From a virus, in the IMG/VR virus record IMGVR_UViG_3300032323_002407, positions 1 through 50,423 of that record: a DNA stretch of 50,423 bases; one strand, written 5' to 3'. Positions within the stretch are counted from its first letter, which is position 1, and every line of letters starts with the position of its first letter. A model generated the notes under the pieces. The model made no database searches. It was given only the letters and a program-made list of their open reading frames with translations, and was not told where the DNA came from. A program made the translations under genes and the position numbers. Positions 1 to 5,641 of the stretch are shown here, in pieces.

Positions 1-45
1 ACCGAGTTAGTAGAAGGCAAATGGGTTCGACTCCCACCCGCGGGG
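1..45 (+). tRNA. 3' part of a tRNA or tRNA-like fold, cut by window edge
   Basis: A T-arm is visible at about 21-37 with the loop TTCGACT flanked by GGG and CCC. The 5' half lies outside the window. No CCA follows the T-arm, unlike most tRNAs here. It may be a degenerate tRNA or a tRNA-like domain of a longer RNA, as seen again at 2147-2217. The anticodon cannot be assigned. Confidence 0.35.
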
Positions 46-182
46 AACTGCGGAGGTCCGTAAAGGGGACTACGCTGGACGAAGCCCAAGTGATATCCAT
101 CGTGCTCGAGGTCAGGCTAGGCGGCCGGTAGGTCCTGAATAAATCTACGATAAACGTGACGTAGGCTTACAAATTCAATATG
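46..182 (+). ncRNA. structured non-coding stretch of unknown function
   Basis: There is no credible gene between the partial tRNA and tRNA-Ala. Self-complementary segments are visible, for example GTCC (57-60 area) with GGAC about 20 nt later, and CTACG/CGTAG near 150-170. It could be the 3' end of a larger RNA starting upstream of the window. The family was not recognised; the strand is assumed from the neighbouring tRNAs. Confidence 0.3.
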
Positions 183-256
183 GGGGGAGCCGAGGGCGGC
201 GGTGGGTCCTTGCAAGACTCATGACTACAAGGGTTCGATACCCTGGTCCTCCACCA
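183..256 (+). tRNA. tRNA-Ala(TGC), first copy
   Basis: The anticodon stem GGGTC/GACTC encloses the loop CTTGCAA, giving anticodon TGC. CCA is encoded at 254-256. The acceptor stem is G-rich with one mismatch at its inner end and the D-arm is irregular, so this copy may be a poorer tRNA than the second Ala(TGC) at 3036. Confidence 0.7.
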
Positions 257-263
257 AGTTTAT

Positions 264-337
264 TCCCGGATAGTGTAGTGGTAACACAACAGACTTTGAC
301 TCTGCTATTGTAAGTTCGATTCTTACTCCGGGTGCCA
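264..337 (+). tRNA. tRNA-Gln(TTG)
   Basis: The anticodon stem CAGA/TCTG carries the loop CTTTGAC (anticodon TTG). The T-loop is TTCGATT and CCA is encoded. The first acceptor pair is U1:U72, a weak pair in keeping with the weak 1-72 pair of tRNA-Gln. Confidence 0.85.
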
Positions 338-428
338 ATATACAAATACATTAGTGAAAGAACGAGCGTAGCTCTTAGGGCTTAGCCTGCGGCATTGTCC
401 TTCGACGGTGGCTAGTGTATTTCTATAT
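338..428 (+). ncRNA. inter-tRNA long-stem hairpin element A
   Basis: A 17-nt arm at 338-354 pairs with 412-428 (15 Watson-Crick pairs, one G-U, one mismatch). It closes an inner region holding the small hairpin GAGC-GTA-GCTC. The element starts directly after the CCA of tRNA-Gln and ends where tRNA-Arg begins. Elements B (1141-1220), C (1574-1655) and D (4463-4551) have the same layout. Function unknown. Confidence 0.6.
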
Positions 429-505
429 CGGTCCGTAACTCAATGGATTAGAGTGCTAGTCTTCGAAACTAGAGGTTGGGAGTTCGAGTCTCTCCGGGCC
501 GGCCA
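429..505 (+). tRNA. tRNA-Arg(TCG)
   Basis: The acceptor stem CGGTCCG pairs fully with CGGGCCG (one T-G). The anticodon stem CTAGT/ACTAG encloses CTTCGAA, anticodon TCG. CCA is encoded at 503-505. Confidence 0.88.
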
Positions 506-511
506 ATTAAT

Positions 512-585
512 GGTGTTGTTAGTGTAATGGCTGCACGGCTGTCTGTGAAACAGTCAGGGAGGGTTCGATTCCCCACTTCACCCCA
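512..585 (+). tRNA. tRNA-His(GTG)
   Basis: The anticodon loop CTGTGAA gives GTG. The extra 5' G at 512 faces discriminator C, the hallmark G-1:C73 pair of tRNA-His, and the 3' end is CACCCCA as in bacterial tRNA-His. Two U-U mismatches lie in the acceptor stem. Confidence 0.85.
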
Positions 586-590
586 ATAAT

Positions 591-666
591 GCTACTTTAG
601 CTGATGTGGTCATAGCGGCGGTTTGAAGCACCGTTGAAAGAGGTTCGATTCCTCTAGGTAGCACCA
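591..666 (+). tRNA. tRNA-Phe(GAA)
   Basis: The acceptor GCTACTT pairs with AGGTAGC. The anticodon loop TTGAAGC gives GAA. The T-loop is TTCGATT and CCA is encoded. Confidence 0.85.
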
Positions 667-671
667 ATATT

Positions 672-755
672 GCGAGTGTGGTGTAATGGTAGCCACAGGA
701 GACTTAAAATCTCCCGTCTTCGGGCGTGCCGGTTCGACTCCGGCCACTCGCACCA
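672..755 (+). tRNA. tRNA-Leu(TAA)
   Basis: The acceptor GCGAGTG/CACTCGC is perfect. The anticodon stem GGAGA/TCTCC carries CTTAAAA (anticodon TAA). A long variable arm with a TCTTCGGG-type hairpin marks a class II tRNA, as expected for Leu. CCA is encoded. Confidence 0.92.
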
Positions 756-761
756 AGTAAT

Positions 762-839
762 GCCCCTCTAGCCCAATTGGTATGAGGCGTCTCTCTCAAA
801 AGGAGAATCGTCCCGGTTCGAGTCCGGGGAGGGGTACCA
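762..839 (+). tRNA. tRNA with CAA anticodon but short variable loop
   Basis: The acceptor GCCCCTC/GAGGGGT, anticodon stem TCTCT/GGAGA and T-arm CCCGG/CCGGG all form well. The loop CTCAAAA gives anticodon CAA (Leu, codon UUG). Leu tRNAs normally have a long variable arm, but only about five nt lie here. The anticodon is one base from Trp (CCA). The fold is secure; the amino-acid identity is not. Confidence 0.7.
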
Positions 840-857
840 GTTAGAAAATAAATTTAT

Positions 858-935
858 GTGAGGGTGGCAGAGAGGCCCAATGCAGTGGATTGCAAATCCG
901 CAAAACCGTGGGTTCGAATCCCACTCCTCACTCCA
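858..935 (+). tRNA. tRNA-Cys(GCA)
   Basis: The acceptor GTGAGGG/TCCTCAC closes the molecule. The anticodon stem GTGGA/TCCGC encloses TTGCAAA, anticodon GCA. The discriminator is U, as in tRNA-Cys, and CCA is encoded at 933-935. Confidence 0.88.
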
Positions 936-942
936 AGACAAT

Positions 943-1017
943 GCTCGGTTCGTCTATCGGTAAGGACGCTGCCCTTTCAAGGCGGAAAGACGAGTTCGAT
1001 TCTCGTACCGAGTACCA
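943..1017 (+). tRNA. tRNA-Glu(TTC)
   Basis: The acceptor GCTCGGT/ACCGAGT is fully paired apart from G1:U72. The anticodon loop CTTTCAA gives TTC. The T-loop is TTCGATT and CCA is encoded. Confidence 0.88.
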
Positions 1018-1039
1018 ATTTTTTAAAAGGAGATCTGTC

Positions 1040-1078
1040 ATGAAAAGTGACAAGAGTGATAAGATGTCGGGGGTATAA
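1040..1078 (+). CDS. 12-codon mini-ORF running into tRNA-Lys
   Basis: A strong Shine-Dalgarno AAGGAG (1027-1032) precedes ATG at 1040 with 7 nt spacing. The frame encodes MKSDKSDKMSGV and stops at TAA 1076-1078, which lies inside the first bases of tRNA-Lys (1069-1142). The peptide is half Lys, Ser and Asp. It could be a genuine micropeptide, a translated leader tied to tRNA processing, or a remnant of a longer gene. No function is recognised. Confidence 0.4.
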   Translation: MKSDKSDKMSGV

Positions 1079-1142
1079 CTTAACGGTAAAGTAGTAGGCT
1101 TTTAACCTATTAATCAGAGTTCGATTCTCTGTGCCCCTACCA
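1069..1142 (+). tRNA. tRNA-Lys(TTT)
   Basis: The acceptor GGGGGTA/TGCCCCT and anticodon stem GTAGG/CCTAT enclose loop CTTTTAA (anticodon TTT). The T-loop is TTCGATT and CCA is encoded. Its 5' end overlaps the stop of the mini-ORF at 1040. Confidence 0.88.
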
Positions 1143-1220
1143 TATAAAAACATATTAGCCACAGCCTAGACAAATAGACTTAGGGTGCGTAGCACGTTGT
1201 CGTTAGTGTGTTTCTATATG
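1141..1220 (+). ncRNA. inter-tRNA long-stem hairpin element B
   Basis: An 18-nt arm at 1141-1158 pairs with 1203-1220 (14 Watson-Crick, three G-U, one mismatch). The inner region includes GTGC-GTA-GCAC, the same GTA-loop hairpin type as element A. The 5' arm begins inside the CCA of tRNA-Lys and the 3' arm ends on the first base of tRNA-Met. Its 3' part resembles that of elements A and C (TAGTRTRTTTCWATAT). Confidence 0.6.
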
Positions 1221-1294
1221 GTGATGTAGCAAAGTGGTAATGCACTACCTTCATACGGTAACTATCGTAAGTTCGAATCTTACCATCACCACCA
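1220..1294 (+). tRNA. elongator-type tRNA-Met(CAT)
   Basis: The acceptor GGTGATG/CATCACC is perfect, so it lacks the C1:A72 initiator mismatch. The anticodon loop TTCATAC gives CAT. CCA is encoded at 1292-1294. A lysidine-type Ile tRNA with the same anticodon cannot be excluded by sequence alone. Confidence 0.82.
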
Positions 1295-1299
1295 TATTT

Positions 1300-1374
1300 G
1301 GTCTCAAAGTGTTCATGGACGCACATCAGCCTGTCACGCTGAAAGAAGGGGATCGTTACCCCTTGGGACCGCCA
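1300..1374 (+). tRNA. tRNA-Asp(GTC) with unusual T-loop
   Basis: The acceptor GGTCTCA/TGGGACC, anticodon stem TCAGC/GCTGA and loop CTGTCAC (anticodon GTC) form well; discriminator G and CCA fit tRNA-Asp. The T-stem AGGGG/CCCCT encloses ATCGTTA instead of the TTCGAxT seen in nearly all other tRNAs here, so the usual U54 is A. Confidence 0.82.
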
Positions 1375-1404
1375 AATATATTTTTTAAAGATAGTCAAAA
1401 AGAC

Positions 1405-1433
1405 TTGTGTTTTTAAAATAATGATCGTATAAT
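1405..1433 (+). promoter_or_regulatory. sigma70-type promoter before tRNA-Leu and the large ncRNA
   Basis: A -35-like TTGTGT (1405-1410) is followed after exactly 17 nt by TATAAT (1428-1433). It lies in an AT-rich gap and would transcribe tRNA-Leu(TAG) and the long structured region after it. Confidence 0.65.
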
Positions 1434-1492
1434 ACATACATGCTGTTAAACAACACAGCTAAATGTTCATTAAAAAGTTAAGCAAGATATTT

Positions 1493-1576
1493 GCCCCGAT
1501 GGTGGAATGGTAGACACGTTGGTCTTAGAAGCCAATGTCGAAAGGCGTGAGAGTTCGAGTCTCTCTTGGGGCACCA
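1493..1576 (+). tRNA. tRNA-Leu(TAG)
   Basis: The acceptor GCCCCGA/TTGGGGC, anticodon stem TTGGT/GCCAA and loop CTTAGAA give anticodon TAG. A long variable arm is present, as expected for Leu. CCA is encoded at 1574-1576 and doubles as the start of hairpin element C. Confidence 0.9.
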
Positions 1577-1655
1577 TATTAAAGCATACTGCTGAAGTTG
1601 GTTCAGTTAGACAGGGAGATCCAATAGCCTATGTCGTTAGTATGTTTCAATATGG
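1574..1655 (+). ncRNA. inter-tRNA long-stem hairpin element C
   Basis: A 17-nt arm at 1574-1590 pairs with 1639-1655 (15 Watson-Crick, one G-U, one mismatch). The 5' arm includes the CCA of tRNA-Leu(TAG). Unlike A and B it is followed not by a tRNA but by the large structured RNA region, so it could be the first stem of that RNA. Confidence 0.55.
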
Positions 1656-2625
1656 TAAAGAATTTAAGGGTGGTTTAACATCCTGTAGGCGGCTCGCCGC
1701 TTACGAAGAATAACTGTGGTGACACAGCCAAAGGAGGTATGCCTACATAACTCCGCTAGTAATAGTTCATTTAAGCAAGCCTGCTCACTGTCGCGAGACA
1801 GCGATCACTGATAAGACCGGTGGTTGTAACAGCAAAGCTGATGTATGGGGAAGAACATTGTTCGACGTGCCGCAAGGAACACGGGGCAGTGAAAAGTAAC
1901 AGGTGGTGCTGACTTCCATACGAAACCAATCAGTCAGTTGGTATGAGAAAGGGTAGTGTATTTGTCCGAAGGGTCGCTCCTAAGGGCTCGTATGCAGTTT
2001 GAGTGGTTGGTGGAATACGTTGTGAAACGTTGTTACATCGATCGCAAAAGACGACTGAGTAGCTCGCGAGGCAAAAGGTACGTGGTGTGTTGTATTGGGT
2101 AGAGCAAAACTTTATTCAGCAACAGAGTCAGCACATCGCAGTAGGTTCAGTTATAGCACAATGGTAGTGCATCTCCCTGTTAAGGAGACGGCTGAGGGTT
2201 CAACTCCTTCTAACGTTTAAAAAGCAAAGACTGACTCGGTCATATGTGAAAAGCATCTAATACTGTAGTGGCAACACAATACAGTCAGACGTAACTCGCA
2301 AGGTGAAATCTGTTTATGCAAGAAGTTTCGTAACTGTTTAGCGACAGTGAATGGCTCTAAAGGTCAACGGGATAGAAAGCGTAGAATAGCATATGGCGAC
2401 AAGACTAATGCCTGTCTTTAAAAACGGCGATGTTGGCAGCAGACTAGGTTACATAGCAATATGGATCTAGTGGAAGTCGGAAGAAAGCGGTCTCGCAAGG
2501 ATCGTAATAATGTCCGAGGTGTTGTTAGGTAAGCATGTATTCTCAGTGCTCCACTATTCTAAAACACATTACGAGTCCATGCCTCTTCCGCAATTAAGGA
2601 AGGACAGTGTGTTTCAGAATAGTTT
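1656..2625 (+). ncRNA. large structured ncRNA candidate, GOLLD/ROOL-like
   Basis: Nearly 1 kb carries no credible gene but many local hairpins, several capped by GNRA tetraloops: CTGTG-GTGA-CACAG (1714-1727), CTGTC-GCGA-GACAG (1788-1801) and ACGTT-GTGA-AACGT (2017-2030). A tRNA-Asn-like fold is embedded at 2147-2217. GOLLD and ROOL RNAs are known large ornate RNAs often found in phages beside tRNAs, and GOLLD can contain a tRNA. Length, setting and structure fit that class, but sequence identity to either family could not be tested. The ends are approximate. Confidence 0.55.
2147..2217 (+). tRNA. tRNA-Asn(GTT)-like fold inside the large ncRNA
   Basis: The D-arm GCAC/GTGC, anticodon stem TCTCC/GGAGA with loop CTGTTAA (anticodon GTT) and T-arm GAGGG/CCTTC are clear. 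Only the inner four acceptor pairs form, the T-loop is TTCAACT rather than TTCGA-type, and no CCA is encoded. It is the only Asn-type fold seen here, so it may be either a functional tRNA or a structural module of the surrounding RNA. Confidence 0.6.
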
Positions 2626-2699
2626 GCCTCGTTCGTCTAATGGTAGGGCCCTGCTTTTACACGGCAGAGACGGCAGTTCGATCCTGTCACGAGGTACCA
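2626..2699 (+). tRNA. tRNA-Val(TAC)
   Basis: The acceptor GCCTCGT/ACGAGGT, anticodon stem CTGCT/GGCAG and loop TTTACAC give anticodon TAC. The T-loop is TTCGATC and CCA is encoded. Confidence 0.87.
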
Positions 2700-2704
2700 A
2701 ATTA

Positions 2705-2796
2705 GGAAGGTTGGATGAGTGGCTTAAATCAGCAGTTTGCTAAACTGCGGGGTGCCGTAAGGTGCCCCGAGGGTTCGAATCCCTCACCTTCCACCA
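2705..2796 (+). tRNA. tRNA-Ser(GCT)
   Basis: The acceptor GGAAGGT/ACCTTCC is perfect. The anticodon stem GCAGT/ACTGC encloses TTGCTAA (anticodon GCT). The long GC-rich variable arm is that of a class II tRNA. CCA is encoded. Confidence 0.92.
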
Positions 2797-2819
2797 TGTT
2801 TTTTTAAAAGAGGAAATAT

Positions 2820-3032
2820 ATGAAACCAGGTCCAAATTATAGAATGAGTTCGCTGCTTAAAATCAGTTTAGCCACAGGTAAGTTTACAGATGCACATCAA
2901 CGTGGTGCGTGGAAACGTGCATGTATCGATGCCGAACTATGTGCTGCGGTTCAACCTAAGCGTGAAAAGAGACCTGCTGGTCCGGGCGGATATGCAAAAA
3001 ATCCAACCGGTACTGCTTCGACTAGGTCATGA
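2820..3032 (+). CDS. small basic protein between tRNAs
   Basis: A 70-codon frame starts at ATG 2820 behind AGAGGA (2809-2814). It sits alone between tRNA-Ser and tRNA-Ala, ending four nt before the latter. The product is rich in Lys/Arg and Ala and has two cysteines, with a Gly/Pro-rich C-terminal third. No family is recognised. The ribosome binding site and the fit between the tRNAs favour a real gene over a chance frame. Confidence 0.6.
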   Translation: MKPGPNYRMSSLLKISLATGKFTDAHQRGAWKRACIDAELCAAVQPKREKRPAGPGGYAKNPTGTASTRS

Positions 3033-3035
3033 TTC

Positions 3036-3110
3036 GGGGGATTGGTATAGCTGGGAACACGGTAGCTTTGCAAGCTTCAGTCGGGAGTTCGATCCTCCCA
3101 TCCTCCACCA
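3036..3110 (+). tRNA. tRNA-Ala(TGC), second copy
   Basis: The acceptor GGGGGAT/ATCCTCC pairs well. The anticodon loop TTTGCAA gives TGC. The T-loop is TTCGATC and CCA is encoded. Together with 183-256 this makes two Ala(TGC) folds; this one is the more regular. Confidence 0.85.
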
Positions 3111-3126
3111 GGATAAGTAGTAGTAG

Positions 3127-3200
3127 GCCCTTTTAGTTAAATGGTATAACAGTTGATTTGTAATCATCAATTGGCAGTTCGATTCTGTCAAGGGGCACCA
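3127..3200 (+). tRNA. tRNA-Thr(TGT)
   Basis: The acceptor GCCCTTT/AAGGGGC closes the fold. The anticodon stem GTTGA/TCATC (one mismatch) encloses TTTGTAA, anticodon TGT. A frame giving Tyr(GTA) pairs worse. CCA is encoded. Confidence 0.78.
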
Positions 3201-3216
3201 GGATTACCAAAAAGAC

Positions 3217-3245
3217 TTGACATATCAAGTTAAATGTTATATAAT
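3217..3245 (+). promoter_or_regulatory. consensus sigma70-type promoter
   Basis: TTGACA (3217-3222), a 17-nt spacer and TATAAT (3240-3245) match the bacterial housekeeping consensus exactly. It follows tRNA-Thr(TGT) and would drive the long leader and the gene at 3540. Confidence 0.88.
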
Positions 3246-3539
3246 AGTTTTGTTGGGGCAGTAATGCTTCAACCGGTGAGGCGAAGGGTAGAAGAGGATA
3301 GACGAAAAGGCGTGAGCTTCATGCTTACTCCAAACTTACAATCCAAACTTGAAACTTGGAACGTGTTTATGTGATCCGATCCCTAATAGAATGTCATTTG
3401 TTAATCGGAAATATATGGACCTCTGTGTATTGTATATTGCACATTGTCAAGAAAGATTACAATTCTTTCGTTTGTACATTGTCCGGTCTATTACTTGACC
3501 TTTCGTTGACCCGTCATTGTTGTTTGAAAAAGGAAGAAA
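3246..3539 (+). other. long untranslated leader, possible structured RNA
   Basis: About 290 nt separate the promoter from the next start codon. I see no credible gene. The first 90 nt after the predicted start are purine-rich with short GC hairpins. The rest is AT-rich, with repeated CATTGTC-like words at about 3443 and 3478. It could hold a small RNA or a regulatory leader; nothing is recognised. Confidence 0.4.
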
Positions 3540-4115
3540 ATGAATATCACACTGAGAAAAGCAAATGCTGTACAGAACAGCATTAACGATACTGTCAAAG
3601 GTATCAAAATTGATTTCACGGTCGAACTCAACGAGTTCCAGAATGTTGAAGATGCCATCACCAAGGCCAACTCTGAATTGGTATCTAACGATGCTCGCAG
3701 ACAGAAATTGATCATGGCTCTGTACAACATCCGTGCATTGGTAGGCACAGCCAACGCAGCCAGCGGCATTAATACTGCACTGGCCAAGGCAGCATTCATC
3801 GATAAGCGTATCGGTCAGTTGGAACAGTTTGCAAACGGCAGCGAAATGGTGTCGTTAGATGTAATCAAAGGCAAGATCGAAAAGATCAAGAACGACAAAG
3901 GCGAAACCAGCCGTCGTAGCATTTACGGTTACACTGACACCGTGTCTACATCTATCCTAAGCAAGGATCAGATCGCACAGGCCAAGGCAGAAATCTTGAA
4001 TCTCAAGAAACAGAAGCAACAGCTCAACGATGAAGTGCTGGAGTTGAACATCAAGACTGAAGTCCCGCTCAGCGATGATACAGTGGCCACTCTACAAGCT
4101 GAAGGCTTGATCTAA
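3540..4115 (+). CDS. conserved-looking phage protein with coiled coil
   Basis: A 191-residue soluble protein starts at ATG 3540 behind AAGGAA. Residues about 140-175 (QAKAEILNLKKQKQQLNDEV) look like a coiled coil, and a basic helix with Lys-Ile repeats lies near 110. There are no cysteines, signal peptide or membrane segment. It has its own sigma70 promoter and leader, so it is probably an early, abundant protein. No function is recognised. Confidence 0.75.
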   Translation: MNITLRKANAVQNSINDTVKGIKIDFTVELNEFQNVEDAITKANSELVSNDARRQKLIMALYNIRALVGTANAASGINTALAKAAFIDKRIGQLEQFANGSEMVSLDVIKGKIEKIKNDKGETSRRSIYGYTDTVSTSILSKDQIAQAKAEILNLKKQKQQLNDEVLELNIKTEVPLSDDTVATLQAEGLI

Positions 4116-4462
4116 CAGACCCCGTCTTACTATTTCTACGTTAATGAAATAGCGTCCCTGAAACGATAGAACAGGGGGTACACTAGGACCTGACCTTACA
4201 GTCTCCCGTTCGGAGATCCTGAAAACTGCCTAGGGTGAGGTATAACACCGATGCCAGAAGAACAAATGTTATGGACAGAGTAACCGCTCAGTCTGGGGCT
4301 CCTGTGGTGGGAGTAGCCAGACACTTTATAAAAGCTCTTTGAAGTTTAACTACACTGGAATAAGCAAGTAACTGCTAAGTCGACTACACAGTGAAAGTCT
4401 CCAGGAAGATAAGGAGTTAAACAGTTTCGTTCGATTCGAACAGAGAGCCTCTATAAAGTTAT
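4116..4462 (+). ncRNA. structured non-coding stretch, second ncRNA candidate
   Basis: About 350 nt without a gene are dense in hairpins: CTATTTC/GAAATAG near 4133-4155, CCCTG/CAGGG near 4155-4176, TCTCC/GGAGA near 4203-4217, and GTCTGG/CCAGAC near 4292-4324 with an inner CTCC/GGGAG. A GTTCG-AT-CGAAC hairpin lies near 4430. It precedes element D and tRNA-fMet. It does not match RNase P RNA or tmRNA by eye. Strand assumed from neighbours. Confidence 0.45.
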
Positions 4463-4551
4463 TTTAATAAAACACATTTTGCCTAAACATAGTTTAGGTT
4501 GGAAGGACTGCACACCGGCGTCGACAAAAGTGCGAAGTGTGTTTTATTAAA
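4463..4551 (+). ncRNA. long-stem hairpin element D before tRNA-fMet
   Basis: A 19-nt arm at 4463-4481 pairs with 4533-4551 (17 Watson-Crick, two G-U). An inner hairpin CCTAAAC-ATA-GTTTAGG lies at the base of the loop. It ends five nt before tRNA-fMet, the same placement as elements A and B before their tRNAs. Confidence 0.6.
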
Positions 4552-4556
4552 TTTAT

Positions 4557-4632
4557 CGCGGGATGGAGAAGGTGGTATCTCGGAAGTCTCATAAGCTTCA
4601 GATCGTCGGTTCGACTCCGACTCCCGCAACCA
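4557..4632 (+). tRNA. initiator tRNA-fMet(CAT)
   Basis: The sequence begins CGCGGGA and ends TCCCGCAACCA, giving the C1:A72 mismatch that defines bacterial initiator tRNA. The loop is CTCATAA with anticodon CAT, and the 3' end matches E. coli tRNA-fMet. An initiator tRNA is unusual in phage arrays; IF-1 (6203) and omega (4652) are encoded nearby. Confidence 0.92.
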
Positions 4633-4651
4633 GTTTTTACAAAGGCAAAAA

Positions 4652-4879
4652 ATGAAACTAACTGATAGCCGTGGCCCCACAGTAGATACACAACAATGTG
4701 TAGAACAAGTAGGAGGTAACAGATTTGATCTTGTACTAATAGCCACTGTGAGAGCTAGAGAACTCAGTCGCAGGCATAAAGCAGCAGGTCATGCTACCCA
4801 GATCAATGCTCCCGTAAGTGCCTTGTTAGATATCCAAGAAGGCAAGATAGGTAGAGAGTATCTTAAAAAAGTAGAATAA
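4652..4879 (+). CDS. rpoZ: RNA polymerase omega subunit homologue
   Basis: The 75-residue product carries the omega core GGNRFDLVLIATVRARELS, equivalent to the GNRFDLVLVAARRARQ of bacterial omega, then an acidic IQEGKI segment matching the family EIEEG region. It is shorter than E. coli omega (91 residues) and lacks its C-terminal tail. AAGG lies just before ATG 4652. Host omega binds beta' and aids assembly of RNA polymerase. A phage copy could replace it or adapt host polymerase. It lies between tRNA-fMet and tRNA-Pro. The family assignment is firm; the role is inferred. Confidence 0.85.
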   Translation: MKLTDSRGPTVDTQQCVEQVGGNRFDLVLIATVRARELSRRHKAAGHATQINAPVSALLDIQEGKIGREYLKKVE

Positions 4880-4882
4880 GTT

Positions 4883-4959
4883 CGGAGTGTGGCGCAGTCT
4901 GGTAGCGCACCTGGTTTGGGACCAGGGGGTCCAAGGTTCGAATCCTTGTACTCCGACCA
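4883..4959 (+). tRNA. tRNA-Pro(TGG)
   Basis: The acceptor CGGAGTG/TACTCCG begins with C1:G72. The anticodon stem CCTGG/CCAGG encloses TTTGGGA, anticodon TGG. The T-loop is TTCGAAT and CCA is encoded. Confidence 0.92.
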
Positions 4960-4984
4960 GTGTCAGTTGATAAGTAAAGACAGT

Positions 4985-5058
4985 GCGGGGTTAGTTTAAT
5001 GGCAAAACAGCAGATTTCCAATCTTCGGTCGAGAGTTCGATTCTCTCACTCCGCTCCA
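4985..5058 (+). tRNA. tRNA-Gly(TCC)
   Basis: The acceptor GCGGGGT/ACTCCGC is perfect, the discriminator is U as in tRNA-Gly, and the loop TTTCCAA gives anticodon TCC. CCA is encoded. Confidence 0.9.
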
Positions 5059-5062
5059 TAAT

Positions 5063-5641
5063 ATGCAAGTAATCGATCAAACAGAACTTGTTCGTAAGTT
5101 TAACTTTCGCAGTGTAATCACTGAGCAAGATGATGCAGATGCCTGCAACATTATCAAGAACATCATTGCCGACGGCAATTACTTTACTAATAGTCCCAAG
5201 TTTCAAACCAAAGAAAATATCTTTGCCAGACCAGAACCCATATGGTTGAAATATCGCATGAGCTTTATGTTTAGCTTATTCATGTATCTGGGTCGTGAAG
5301 TAAAGGTTTCTGACATGATGGCCTGGAGTTTTATGACCAATCTCCAGGGTGCCGAAGATCGTGAAAAACTGTGGCACAATCATTGGCATCCAAAAAATCC
5401 CAATAGTAAAATGTTCAGCGGAATATATTATCTGCACATCCCCGATGATGTCAAGGATCGGGACTATTGCGGCACAGAGATAGCACCTAATGGTGCAGAG
5501 CAAGATGGCAAGTATTTCATCACTCCTACAACAGGTCATTGGATCATATATCCCAGCAATACATGGCACCGTCCAGGTATTGTGCAGAGCAACCAATATC
5601 GATTCGTATTGGCAGCAGACATAGAATGCTCCTATAGTTAA
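5063..5641 (+). CDS. 2OG-Fe(II) oxygenase-like protein
   Basis: The 192-residue protein has the layout of phage 2OG-Fe(II) dioxygenases. A WHNHWHPKN segment near residue 113 supplies candidate iron ligands, followed by the strand SGIYYLHIP, then a late WIIYPSNTWHRPG segment (distal His) and an R-x3-A strand. Such enzymes hydroxylate protein or small-molecule targets using 2-oxoglutarate and O2. The ATG starts four nt after tRNA-Gly and lacks a Shine-Dalgarno. The last 14 nt overlap tRNA-Thr(GGT), so the gene is woven into the tRNA array. Substrate unknown. Confidence 0.75.
   Translation: MQVIDQTELVRKFNFRSVITEQDDADACNIIKNIIADGNYFTNSPKFQTKENIFARPEPIWLKYRMSFMFSLFMYLGREVKVSDMMAWSFMTNLQGAEDREKLWHNHWHPKNPNSKMFSGIYYLHIPDDVKDRDYCGTEIAPNGAEQDGKYFITPTTGHWIIYPSNTWHRPGIVQSNQYRFVLAADIECSYS

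Noticed and set aside
858-1043. Open frames of about 60 codons across the tRNA array (also 890-1078, 977-1162, 1180-1437, 1234-1416, 1507-1713)
   Set aside because: They run through tRNA bodies, lack ribosome binding sites and have compositions set by tRNA sequence; only the 12-codon ORF at 1040 has a real start signal.
2510-2743. 77-codon frame spanning the ncRNA end and tRNA-Val
   Set aside because: It reads through a perfect tRNA and has no good start signal; treated as chance.
3490-3525. TTGACC sites near 3495 and 3508 as promoters for the gene at 3540
   Set aside because: No -10 box at 16-18 nt follows either site; the perfect promoter at 3217 is sufficient.
4200-4450. RNase P RNA or tmRNA
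   Set aside because: AGGGTGAGGTATAACACC and GAAAGTCTCC recall RNase P RNA words, but the P4 core (GAGGAAAGTCC with ACAGAA...GGCTTA) is absent. No tmRNA resume codon or tag ORF with flanking tRNA halves was found.
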